The translations under genes and the position numbers were made by a program. The notes beneath the pieces were generated by a model, which saw only the letters and a program-made list of their open reading frames with translations, made no database searches and had not been told where the DNA came from. A stretch of DNA of 34,196 nt from Hemicentrotus pulcherrimus (taxonomy: Eukaryota > Echinodermata > Echinoidea > Camarodonta > Strongylocentrotidae). The stretch lies in the NCBI GenBank assembly GCA_003118195.1, contig BEXV01003683.1:1-34196 (forward strand), read 5' to 3'. Shown piece after piece: positions 1-33,778 of this stretch; within the stretch, counting starts at the first letter, position 1; each line of letters begins with the position of its first letter.

Positions 1-113
1 AAAAAATAGGATTTTGTCTTAAGTGGCCGAAAACCGGCTCCTTTACTCTACTTGTGACCTGGTGACAACTCCTTAAAGTAGTCTATATATACGGTGGAGA
101 ATCCAGGCTAACC

Positions 114-292
114 GTGGAGTCTGGCCAACTTGGACTTCGGGCGAAATTGGCCTAGCTGTAAAAACTATCATTTTGGGGTCATATTACCCTAACCCTAACC
201 CTAGTGCTAAACCTAACCCTAAACCTGCAAAAATTGACCGTTTTTACAGCGAGGCCGATCCGGCCCGAAGTCCAAGTTGGCCCGACTCCAGG
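114..292. repeat. Inverted repeat flanking a telomere-like stretch
   Basis: The left arm (about 114-167) and right arm (about 239-292) are imperfect reverse complements. They share the blocks GCCAACTTGGACTTCGGGC and CTGTAAAAAC in opposite orientation. The loop (about 168-238) holds an imperfect run of CCCTAA/CCTAAA units at 186-226. The structure could be a foldback element or a degenerate mobile-element copy. I do not recognise the family. Confidence 0.6.
186..226. repeat. Short interstitial telomere-type repeat (CCCTAA)n, degenerate
   Basis: There are two to three perfect CCCTAA units, followed by variants (GCTAAA, CCTAAA). The stretch is about 40 bp, far too short for a telomere, and sits exactly in the loop of the surrounding inverted repeat. 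Confidence 0.6.
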
Positions 293-791
293 GTGTACCC
301 CGGGCATATCATAATGCAGAATCTGTTTTTCACGTTGCCAGCCCGCAGAGTGCAAAAGAAGAAAAAAACGTCTGCGAAAATTTGGACAGTCCTTATAATA
401 AATAGGGATGCGATATGCCCGTGTTTACAAAGATCCGCATTTATGCAAACAGTCCTTATTCTTGAAAACCAGCGCCCCTACTGATCAAATTTATTGTACT
501 TTCAGATTTCCGAAATAATCACACATTTTGTAAGGTTTTTACCCCATTTTTACTGTCCTCCTTGAACTTGCTGAAGATGGGATAATGCAATTCACATTTG
601 TAAGCATGTCTGGTTAGGCAAATGCTGTAAACCGAGCTCTACACTCAACAGCAGTCAGAGCCAGAGGATAGGGCTTGTCCTTTGACCCGATTATACTCCA
701 AATACCACACAAAGATAAAATCATCCTCATTATTTTATCATTTTTTAATATTTTTTAAATCATCTTCATAATTTCAAATTCCATTTTGTAG

Positions 792-910
792 GTTCGTCTC
801 CCTCCGGAGGTGAACAGAATTCTTTACGTGAGGAACCTGCCCTACAAGATCACAGCTGAGGAGATGTACGACATCTTTGGAAAGTATGGAGCCATCAGAC
901 AGATAAGAGT
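792..910 (+). CDS. SF3B6: SF3B6 coding exon 2 (RRM beta1-alpha1-beta2)
   Basis: The exon follows the acceptor TAG at 789-791 and ends at donor GTAAGT (911-916). It encodes the N-terminal half of the RRM, including RNP2 ILYVRNL and the helix [12 protein letters not shown]. It ends inside a Val codon (two bases used). Confidence 0.95.
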
Positions 911-3220
911 GTAAGTATTTCATCTTTCCCTGTGAATGGTCAGGAGTTGTAAAATGATACTTGTTAGATAGTATTTACTGCATGCAAATATTTTTGGGGA
1001 GCCCATTTCCATTTAGTGCTTAATAAAATGATATAGTTGCAAGGACTTGTGAGTCATAGGCTTACTATTTTAGATGTTGCCAAGTAATAGAGATGACAGA
1101 TCTTTCAAAGAAATAGTGGCTTTGGCCATGTGTCTGGGGCAATTAGGGCTAGTGGGGGGGGGGGGTATGATGAGAACCATAGGCAAAATGTCCTCAAAAT
1201 TTTCTGGTAGTTAAGCTGAATGTAGGGTAAAGGCCAAGTAGGTAGAGATCATAAGAGTTCTTGTGCATCGTATTGACTTCAAATTACAAAATTTTTCTTT
1301 CATTTGAAAGATCACTATGTGCATGGTCAGGGCATTGGTGCTCCAGGCTTGTCTTATGAAGTTTGCATGTTATGTACAGAAGTGGTGTGCATGGAAAAGT
1401 TTGCTAGGTTACGACATCATTGGGGTAGATGAAATTTACCTTCGATTAAGAGTTTAACTTACTTTGGATAAAAACGTGGTTAGATGCCACAAAGTAAGTG
1501 GCAGTGCCTTAACCATTTGTGTGTTGTCACCCAAGGGTGAATTCCGTCCTTATCAAGGGGAGTGCTAACCTTCTCTCCTTTCATACAACACAAGAGCCAC
1601 TGGGTAGAAGGACCATTATATATATCTCACACAGGATAAAGTATTTTAGGCACAGTTAAGATTTTCTGACATTTGTTTAAAATGTATGTATTCTATGCAA
1701 AACTGGCAGCATTTCCATTGCAAATCATTAAATATAAATTTCTGAAATAAATGCTGAAGTTTCTGCATTAATAGCATGCTTCATGTAAATGTTAAAGCAT
1801 AAAAACACTCAGAAAGTGGAAAATATGCAAATGATATGTAAATTAGGCAGCTGTGCTCATTTGCATACATGTTATCTTCGCGGGCAACTATTTGAATGAA
1901 GGAGTAAGTATTGACGTTGCTATAATGCCTTAGTCTCAGCACCCTTCTCATAGGTCATGTAAATCTAAGAAGAACAAAAGACATCTGGAATATGGAAAAT
2001 ATGCAAATCATATGTAAATGAGGCACCTTGGTCATTTGCATACTAGCCATGTCCTCTGATAGAATGGAGTAATCATGGAGTGCCATTACAACATGTTCAT
2101 GTAATGTGTATGTTATGTCACTTATGAGAGTGATGTTGTCTCAATATGATATGCAAATGAGCCCAAGGTCAAAGGTCATGGATCAGTGCACTGTAACAAA
2201 GGATGTGATGTGATGTGGTGTGACAAATGCTTCAGCATGATCACCATTCACCAAATGTTGGGAATGCCTCAACTTGGTTGTTTAATAAAATACTGGAACA
2301 TATTTTCATGATTGTGTTTTCTTTGTTTCCTGAACCAGGGGTGTTAATCCAGACACAAAGGGGACAGCCTATGTGATTTATGAAGACATCTTTGATGCCA
2401 AGAATGCCTGCGACCATCTCTCAGGTTTCAATGTCTGTGGCAGGTACCTGGTCGTTCTCTACTACCAGTCAAATAGGGTAAGTGCTCATCATAATTGTAT
2501 TCTTTCTATTTATATTAAGTTACATGTTTAATAAGATATCAAGAAACTACCTGTCATAAAATTATTTCATGAATAACTTGAAGTTTATTATCCATTTTGA
2601 GAAGAAATAATATTTGTTTATGTGTACAACTGTACTTATTTTGACATTAAATTCATTTTAAAGTTGCTCAGTTTGCATAAAGTGTGACAAAGTAGCATTT
2701 GCAGTCTTATGCTTACCTTTCCAAATAGTGGTTGCTCTTGATGATACCATTTAAAATCATGTTGAGATTTTGCCTGACATAGCAACAGTATGAAACCTGC
2801 ATTTTGATAAGTACAATACTATTACAGCAGCAACACTTGTCAATGTTGCATGATATCACAAGCTCCAAAGCTGTAGTATGTCTGCTCTCAATGAAATGAA
2901 GTAGGGATATGAAAGTCATGATTATGGTATTACATATCACGTGTGAATTCATTATAATATCATCCCATGTGGAAAAGAATCAAGAATTTCTGTGATTTCT
3001 ATGTAGGTTTTCTGACTGCATTTCTTAGTATAATAGTGTATTGCATCCAAGAATGTAGCCTTCAGTTGATGGTTTGATGGTCATTATACAACCTTTTCCC
3101 TTCTCTCTCTTTCTCTTTCTCTCCCAACAGGCCTTCAAGAAGATGGATGAAGCAAAGAAGCAGGCAGAGCTCGACAAGATGAAGGCGAAATATGGACTGA
3201 GTACACCCGAGATCAAATAA
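792..3220 (+). CDS. SF3B6: Splicing factor 3B subunit 6 (SF3b14/p14), 3' three coding exons, 5' partial
   Basis: SF3B6 is the small RRM protein of the SF3b complex in the U2 snRNP. It lies against SF3B1 and contacts the branch-point adenosine during spliceosome assembly in the nucleus. Three exons are seen: 792-910, 2339-2477 and 3131-3220 (stop TAA at 3218-3220). All junctions are GT-AG and in frame. The product begins [20 protein letters not shown], close to human p14 ([20 protein letters not shown]). RNP2 is ILYVRNL, and the RNP1 region is [10 protein letters not shown]. The C-terminal tail is lysine-rich and ends in LSTPEIK. The first coding exon (about ten residues) lies beyond the left edge, so about 115 residues of roughly 125 are present. 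The gene converges on the minus-strand PFK gene. Confidence 0.96.
1818..1867. repeat. Octamer dyad repeat, copy 1
   Basis: The segment holds TATGCAAATGA and its exact reverse complement TCATTTGCATA, with an ATGTAAAT variant between them. It matches a second copy that starts 176 bp downstream. ATGCAAAT is the POU/Oct octamer. Function here is unknown. Confidence 0.6.
1994..2042. repeat. Octamer dyad repeat, copy 2
   Basis: This repeats the order of copy 1: GGAAAATATGCAAAT, then ATGTAAATGAGGCA, then ATTTGCATAC. Small substitutions are spread through it. A single octamer also occurs near 2152 outside any full unit. Confidence 0.6.
2339..2477 (+). CDS. SF3B6: SF3B6 coding exon 3 (RRM beta3-alpha2-beta4)
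   Basis: The exon follows the acceptor CCAG and completes the split Val codon. It encodes the RNP1 region ([20 protein letters not shown]) and the last strand ([12 protein letters not shown]). It ends in phase 0 before GTAAGT at 2478. Confidence 0.96.
2478..3130 (+). other. SF3B6 last intron
   Basis: The intron is 653 bp and AT-rich. It runs from GTAAGT to a strong CT-rich acceptor (about 3099-3130, ending CCCAACAG). No other feature was seen. Two minus-strand open frames here are short and unlike any known protein. Confidence 0.85.
3131..3220 (+). CDS. SF3B6: SF3B6 last coding exon (C-terminal tail)
   Basis: The exon begins at GCC after CAG. It encodes [14 protein letters not shown] and then a lysine-rich stretch ending YGLSTPEIK, with TAA at 3218-3220. 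This corresponds to the SF3B1-binding C-terminal segment of the family. It is less conserved than the RRM, as expected. Confidence 0.95.
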   Translation, partial: AFKKMDEAKKQAELDKMKAKYGLSTPEIK

Positions 3221-3758
3221 CATTCACCAACTCATAGACTATAAACTCATTGAATTAAACATCACTTAAGGTCTATGAACCAAATACAGTGTACTTACAA
3301 GGTCGAATAGCATCCACCAACTTGTGTCAGACTAGTGGTGTTTAAATGTAAGACACGTTTTCAGATCTAGACCAGACACAATTAGCGCCCATCATAGTCG
3401 CCATGAATCTGGAGGAGTCTGATAGTGCAAGGCATTTGGATTGCTGAATATGGAGCATTATGTTGTACGAAGTGACCGACTTTAGAACCGAGGTTGACTA
3501 CCTTTGGCACTTGTTTATGCTGGTGCTGGCAGGAGTTGCGTACTGGCGATGCATTATGATCCAGATTTCTGCCTTTGGCATTTCTGAAGTGGTAGACATG
3601 TTCTGGATAAATTATAGAAAGAAACGCACCAGACGTTGAGTACTAAGCAAACTAAACAAAAGTGTGGGGTCAAAGGTTGTCTATTGGTTAAAAGATGCTG
3701 CATATATTCCAGTGGAAAACAAACACTTCTCTACATCCCCATACAAACATGCTTTTAA

Positions 3759-3764
3759 AATAAA
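3759..3764 (+). terminator. Candidate poly(A) signal AATAAA for SF3B6 (proximal)
   Basis: This is a canonical hexamer about 540 nt after the SF3B6 stop codon. Confidence 0.4.
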
Positions 3765-4160
3765 TATTTTCTATCAATATTAGATTTCTTTTTGGTACTA
3801 CATGTATTCAGAGGCAAATGTACCAAATCTGAAAGCACCAAAATTCTTTCGAGGGGGGGGGGGAGGGGGATTAAGTCTTTACTGACAGAACTGTGAGTAC
3901 CGTAGTTGTAAAATTATTGTTTCATTTTCAGAAATGTGTTTGTTAGTTTGAAATGCATACTTAATAAGTCCACATATTATTAAGTGCCAGAGATGATTGC
4001 GGCTTTAAAGTGAACTTGAACTTGCCCATGATGTATGTGCCCCCACTCTCCCTTCTCCCACTCCTGGGAGGTCTATGATCATGGGTTACAATGTTCATTC
4101 TCTTTGGGTTTGTCTCCAAATCATGACAGTGTTAACATTCAAAGTTGTAAATATTTTGTG

Positions 4161-4166
4161 AATAAA
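4161..4166 (+). terminator. Candidate poly(A) signal AATAAA for SF3B6 (distal)
   Basis: This is a canonical hexamer about 940 nt after the stop, followed by AATATAAA. Confidence 0.4.
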
Positions 4167-4864
4167 TGTTTTAATATAAAACACCATTTTCCTCTCCATA
4201 AATACTTAGTTTTTTTTTCATATTCAGGTGTCTGTGTTCTTGCTGTGAGTAAGATGGTGAAATATGAAGAAGAATCCACATACTAAGAGAAAAGAAAACG
4301 AAACAGAAAATAACATATTTTGTTCTTTGGTGTTTGGTGGTTTATTCAGGTCAAAATCCAACAACAAATGTGCTGTTTCCACAAAACTCATTCCAAAGTT
4401 ATACTATAACTCCCAAAGTTTGCTGGCACAAACCAATGCTGGTCAGATGTGTAGTCTGAGGTATTTTTTTTTTTTTTACAACTCTTGACAATTTAAATCA
4501 ACCCTGTTGAAGCTAATACTGCAATAGCTGTTATTTTTGCAAATGTTTCATTAATTTTCCTGAAGTTTTTTTAATTTCTGTTAAGAGGCAAAACTACCAG
4601 GATAAATTGCAAAAATTGAATTTAAAGAAAAATAAACATTTTACAAAATCAAATGAATGTAAACAGAGTTACACAGAACTTTAATCCTTAAAATTTAATG
4701 TCATTTGGTTGCATTAAACGAGGAGACGGAACATATTTCAATTCAACTTTTGGCACAAGAAAAAAAAAGGATTAACATTTGTCGGTATAATGACTCTTTG
4801 ATACAGCTTATACCTACATGTGTTATTATAAATACATTACACAATTTCAAGAAAGTATAATTAA

Positions 4865-5381
4865 AGGTACTATGTCCCTTTTGCAGCCAAACTCAAATGC
4901 TGTAGAACTTGACAGGAATTATGAATATGTCATATCTGTGAAATTTGAACGTTAGCAGTGTCCTCATATTCAAATTATGCAAGGAAACCCGTTTACTTGC
5001 TAGACTTCACCGTCAGACACTATTGAGTGAGTGACTGGCTTTTTTTTCTTCCTTGGTGATAACATTCATGAAAAGAGTTGTAGAGTTATGAGCGTTTGTC
5101 TACATCAATAACCCACTTCTTGTGATGGCCAAGATTAAACTGATTAAATCTTTGCGCAGCATAAAACATATGACCATTCGGTACAATTGTCTGAAAATCA
5201 AGACTATTACTTTTAGGCTCTATAGCCCTTAAGTCGATTTTACCACTAATGGTCATTATTTTCCCACTTGAAGACATTTTCAAGTCCCACCTTTTTTAGG
5301 GAAGTTCTAAATTAGCATTATCTTTCAAATGCAGTTGGAATTTAACTTTTTTTTTTGGCCTGCAAATGGCACATAGTACCT
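4865..5381. mobile_element. MITE with about 30-bp TIRs flanked by TTAA
   Basis: The left end reads AGGTACTATGTCCCTTTTGC. The right end, reverse complemented, reads AGGTACTATGTGCCATTTGC. TTAA abuts both sides (4861-4864 and 5382-5385). The element is about 517 bp with no transposase, so it is non-autonomous. TTAA target duplication is typical of the piggyBac and Kolobok superfamilies, and I cannot choose between them from the ends alone. Confidence 0.8.
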
Positions 5382-6800
5382 TTAATATGACCCATCATAT
5401 AAAGTCTCATTTAAAAAGAAAGTCATACTTTCGGGAGAAGCAAAGTAGTGCATTATATTAGAAGTATGATAAAATTCCATAACTACTGGCATGACGTGTT
5501 TCATAGAATACAGATTTTCATGAAAGAAGAGAGAATTATCACAATTCCGTTACAAATTTATATCTCTTAAAAAAGCAAGTGCATTTCTTGCTGAAATCCC
5601 TTTATTGATACGAGCAAATGTGCATTTTTAGCAATTTGCTGCATAAGCACACATCATCTACCAATTAAGCATATGTGATATATTACATAATAAACATAAA
5701 AAGATGAATGAAAGGAAAAGAAACGGAAATACATGTGTACCTGATATTAATGGTAAAGTCTAGACTGCACGTACCGATACAATTACTTTGGTATTTTACC
5801 TTATAATGCTTGAATAGTCCAACACTTAAGTGTTTTTGCATAATAATGATACATGTGCATGATTCTTTGAAAGTTATCATCTGATAAGGAGAGTTTTTAA
5901 AAAAAATCTGAGTTGAGTCAAAATTCATAAACAGGTAGAAGGAATGGCAGGAAGATTAGATGCAGAGAAGAAGTTGAAGAAAGAGATAGGATGGGGAGAA
6001 TCTGTTCATTCTTTTAGACTAAAAGATCAATCTCTCTTATGTCGACTCAACATACCGTTACCTAACTTTTCAAAATAAAAATGAGGATACTAAATGTTTG
6101 TGCATTGTCAAATATGATAAATGGCTGGCAGTTTGAATAGCTTGATGTACCAAGATAATAAACATTACTGTATTAGCAATGATAACAAAACTTAATAGAA
6201 GAGATTTAAACTCTTAGAGAAATGTATAAGCTAAAATTTCTGGTCTTTGTTGACTAAACTGCAAACTTCTGTTACAAAATTTAACATTTTAAACTGCTAG
6301 ACCAAACTTTTAAAAAATCATTCAAGAATTGTTTTACGAATTACTATATTCAAATTATATATTTGACATACACCTGATGGATTGAAACGCATGTTAAAAT
6401 AAATGTACAATAAACATATATCACGATCTAAAAAGAATATTACTATACACTTAAAAATGATATAATAAACAGAGAAAGACAATACTGGGAACAAAAGAAG
6501 AAGACTCAGAGAGAAGAGAGGAAAGGAAGAAAGTGATCATAGGAAAACCAAGGGGATGGAAGTGAAAAATTACTATCAAATACATTTACAACTACACATA
6601 AAGAGACTGGAAATATAATGTATATTGTACCTGCAACTCCCAATACCCCCAAAACAAGTATTGTGTTCACTGTTTTGCAACTATATGCATATACATTTAG
6701 GCAAATTCTTAAGAGTTGTAATTGATCAAGACATGTAGATTTACTAAACACATTTCTTGTATGGATATTGACTTGTACATATTGTATGGTACGCGAGTGT

Positions 6801-7184
6801 TAGTGCTGTCATCGACAAGCCTTCTGTCAACAACCTTGTCGATAAAAGTGCATTTTTACGGGAAGGCGACATGTCGACAGGGACAGTATATTGTCGACAA
6901 GAATCGACCCATTTAAAGGCTTCACGAGCACTTTGAATCATTTTACAAACAACACTGTTTTGTTTTGGTTTTGTGTAATTTGTATTTCAAAGTGAACACA
7001 AACTCGAAATCGATCATCTTACTTACGGCTGCAGCAAATAAAAATAATTCACGAACAATTGTTGGCATGCACGCCGGTGTTGGAAGGATTGCATTCTTCC
7101 AACCATCTGTCGACAATGTGTCGTCGTCGGCTAAAATTCAAGACGACATGTCGACAAAGATTTTTTTTCTCGATGACAGCACTA
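6801..7184. mobile_element. hAT-like MITE, copy 1 (intergenic)
   Basis: The 384-bp element has perfect 15-bp terminal inverted repeats (TAGTGCTGTCATCGA at 6801-6815; its complement at 7170-7184). It is flanked by near-identical 8-bp direct repeats (GCGAGTGT at 6793-6800 and GTGAGTGT at 7185-7192). Subterminal GTCGAC palindromes recur at both ends. It is very similar along its whole length to the copy at 32239-32619. An 8-bp duplication is the hallmark of hAT transposases. There is no transposase inside, so open frames within it are taken as chance. Confidence 0.88.
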
Positions 7185-10023
7185 GTGAGTGTACATGTAC
7201 CATTTCCACATGTAAGAATAACAATAACTGAAGTCGTTCCTACTTATACACCAGATGCCATAGGATAAATGTCTCACTGCAAATCATATTGCCATTGGCT
7301 TATTCACAAAAATTGCACAAGTCAACCAAATACATCCTGCTTCAGGTTACTCCAAATGCCAGTTCGGCACAAATATTGGGAAAACAAAAGTATATTTTGT
7401 AAATATATTGATTTTTACCACAATGGATGTGTTTGTTTTTTCTTAAATCAGGATAGAAATAAATAGCATACCAATATTTCTCATCCTAATTCAAGACTTT
7501 AGCCAATAGTGAGCACATACATGAACATCTTCATACAGAGGTTCTGCATGCTATCATGATTCCTTATAACATAATGAACACAGCCAATATACGTACAGAA
7601 AGCTATGCTCTTCACAATAATTTGTGAAACATTATGAATTCAATGCATCTTAAAGATGAAGGATATTTCCACTACACACACAAATATCAATTTCTGAAAA
7701 TACTTCCAACTTATATTAAACAATCCATTTAAAACTCATGTTGCCATAATTGGAACAGATTTCTACAACCTTGATAATATATAACATAGATATATTGTGC
7801 ATCATAACCATACTTACAGGCTGAATAAATAACACTATGATCATCTTATAATGATTTTCTCAGATATTCTCTTTCTATCACAAAAAAATAAGGTACATGT
7901 ATCAATATTCTACCATTCATAAAATCAAGCTTACAGCTTTCATCATACTTTCACTGTGTTCTATCTATTTTTCCCATTTTATTTTTTGTTTTTTGCAAGG
8001 GCTTGAATAAATACTGCTCTAGCATCCCATCAAATCCATAAAACTTATGTGCAAATATCTTCATGCACAAAAAAAAAAAAACACTTTCATGTTTACAAAC
8101 AAGTGCCGGCCTTTACTATATTGGTATAATTACAATTAATTATTTGGAGAACAGGCTAAATACTTCACAGTACAAATGAGGTACACTGTAAGAGTACATT
8201 TGGTTATTGCCTGCCACATGAAAGGTAAAGTAAGAAGTAGGTATGGACTCTAGATTATAATCAATACAAGAGTGTCCCATACTATATATCATGGACCTAC
8301 TTTAGAGGGGCACATCTGCAAAACCGAATCATGTGTGCCGAAGACGGTTAAGTCCAACCATCCATTTGGACAAATATTGGACCAGAACTGGATAGTTGGT
8401 CATGAACTGTAAGACATTATCATCTACATACATTGGAAGTCCATACTAATTTATTCATCAGATCCAATACAATACCATTATAATACATCAGGGTCAACCA
8501 GATTAAAACAGATATCTACATGTATGTCATCCTGTATCTATTTTATACTGAATAACAATTATTCCAAATAATTTACATAGGATAATAATATTTCAGTATG
8601 ATTTCAAGATTAATTAGAGATAAGTAGTTGGATTAAATGATAAAATCAAGTAAAATGCTGCCACACACTTCATAAATATCCAGCTGTGTCAGATGAAAGC
8701 AAATAAGAGTACATTCTTTTAGTAGCTACAGTACTGTACGATGCATCATGTATTTCCACTTCCCATATGGCGAGGTTATAATGACAAATGTGATGTGAGG
8801 TGTCAATTCTGGATAATCTGAACCAAAACTCTTGTAATCTGTTAGCTCATTACAGTGGCAGTTTTTCTTTTCCTCGTAATAGAGATGTGTCGGCTAATCT
8901 ACCAAGACTTTTTTTTTTGAAAGGGNGGGGGGGTAACCCATACCTGATAAAGAGTTTGGTTGAAATGCAATGTCTATAAGTGTACATATTGAATCAATGT
9001 ATGCTAACCGCTAACTGAGCATTTCAAAATTCAAAATCTCAAATGGTTATTGTCTCTGAGTGTATGAGGTGTAAGCAGCATTTCACAAAATGAAAGAGCC
9101 TTTCTTCTAAAATCTGAAATTGATGAATGGCTGATATTACTCAAAGTGATATAACCAATTAAAAACTGATTTATCAGGATAACTTGAATAATAGACTACT
9201 CTAGTCTCTATTTCATTGGGAAGGTTATGAAGCCGAGTACTATATGATTCACACACCAACAGAAGAGAAACCTTTGGATAGCCGCGACAACACATGTGCA
9301 GATTTGAAATCTATCCTATTAAACTTTAGTATCTATGACTCCCATCTATGACATAACAATTACTATATAGCTTCATGATTTGCATAAAATATGGAGGGCA
9401 AAATGCATATATTAACAATACTACTATAACACTGTGAGCTGCATATACATCCAGCCTTGAGCTTATCGCCTAGCCAACCAAACAAATGACCTTTGACCTC
9501 TACCAGACACAGTATTCTCAACAAGTATCTATGATGGGGCCCCATGATAAAAGGATTTTGCTCTTGATTTAGGTACAGATGTTTACATGGCTTCAATTGT
9601 ATATAAGACCTTAGAAAAAGCATCTTTGTGTATAATTAAGCACTGGGGATAGTCTTGAATTATACTATATTATACAGGACCACTCTGGTGAATTTACAGC
9701 AGTGCATTTGCAGTTGGGCTACACATCATACACAACACCTTAAACGTGAATGGGAGCACATCTATTTAAAGAACAAAGGATCACTTCCAGGAAATTGTGC
9801 AAATTCAAACAAGAATCCCTAATACGACTCATTGAGACACGAGGCAGTAAAATGCATCAAGAATGTCCTTTGTACATATGGACCACTGTTTTCCGCCGCC
9901 ACTCTTTTTAATCTTATCTTATCGCCTCAGCTACTTAAATTGTTTAGTAGGTCATTCCATAGAATGGTTCGTAAGACTGGGTTTGGACGATTCAGCTCTC
10001 CACTGTATCTCTGGTACATTGAT

Positions 10024-33580
<23,557 letters not shown>

Positions 33581-33584
<4 letters not shown>

Positions 33585-33778
33585 GTTGCTTCAAAGATAA
33601 AACTTACTTGGTGAGAGGAATATACACGTTTGATGAACAAGTACCGGCTAATGCCTGGATATAAGCCGTTCGTTGACGGTATACGGTGAAATTTGGTCTT
33701 ATTCGGCGGTAATTCAGACTGAAAATTAGTTGACGAGCTGTACAGTTTATCCGGCCTCGTCCCTGGATCATCACACAC
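33581..33778 (-). other. Upstream open reading frame overlapping the PFK start (ATGA)
   Basis: A 65-codon frame begins at 33778 and its TGA stop (33583-33581) overlaps the PFK ATG (33584-33582) as ATGA. It would repress or couple PFK translation only if the transcript starts upstream of 33778, which the sequence does not show. The peptide has no recognisable domain. Confidence 0.35.

Larger units (their letters stand above)
1..791. other. SF3B6 first intron, right part (non-coding)
   Basis: No exon was found here. The missing SF3B6 start (about ten residues, MxxxAAKRAN-like in other animals) is not encoded in this stretch, so this is read as the downstream part of the first coding intron. 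It contains an inverted repeat around a telomere-like segment (114-292, listed separately). The acceptor AG is at 790-791. An open frame at 173-484 runs through the repeat and has no recognisable protein features. Confidence 0.7.
911..2338 (+). other. SF3B6 intron with paired octamer repeats
   Basis: This 1.4-kb intron begins GTAAGT and ends CCAG. It contains a short poly-G run (near 1155) and two related dyads built from ATGCAAAT and ATTTGCAT (1818-1867 and 1994-2042), plus another ATGCAAAT near 2152. No coding potential was seen. Confidence 0.8.
3221..4170 (+). other. Probable SF3B6 3' UTR with two candidate poly(A) signals
   Basis: Non-coding sequence follows the SF3B6 stop. Plus-strand AATAAA hexamers are at 3759-3764 and 4161-4166, with ATATAAA soon after the second. 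Either could end the transcript, giving a 3' UTR of about 0.56 or 0.96 kb. A G-rich run lies near 3852. The true end cannot be decided from sequence alone. Confidence 0.5.
4171..10023. other. Region between convergent SF3B6 and PFK; no gene seen
   Basis: The stretch is AT-rich and lacks conserved coding sequence on either strand. It must contain the PFK 3' UTR (minus strand, below 10024), whose end I could not place. Minus-strand AATAAA candidates include the complement of 8450-8455. It holds two TIR elements (4865-5381 and 6801-7184) and an N near 8926 beside a poly-G run, which may mark an assembly ambiguity. Confidence 0.7.

Noticed and set aside
173..484. 103-codon open frame at the left end
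   Set aside because: It runs through the telomere-like repeat and an inverted-repeat arm, and the NPNPSAKPNPKP stretch is simply translated CCCTAA repeat.
6965..7268. Open frames of 69-88 codons inside the hAT-like MITE, partly repeated at 32402-32611
   Set aside because: They recur only because the element is duplicated. Frames differ by indels and no transposase motif is present.
33595..33610. GTAAGT-like donor just upstream of the PFK start, suggesting a 5' UTR intron
   Set aside because: The next acceptor-like AG is only about 10 nt away, too close for an intron, so the leader is read as contiguous here.
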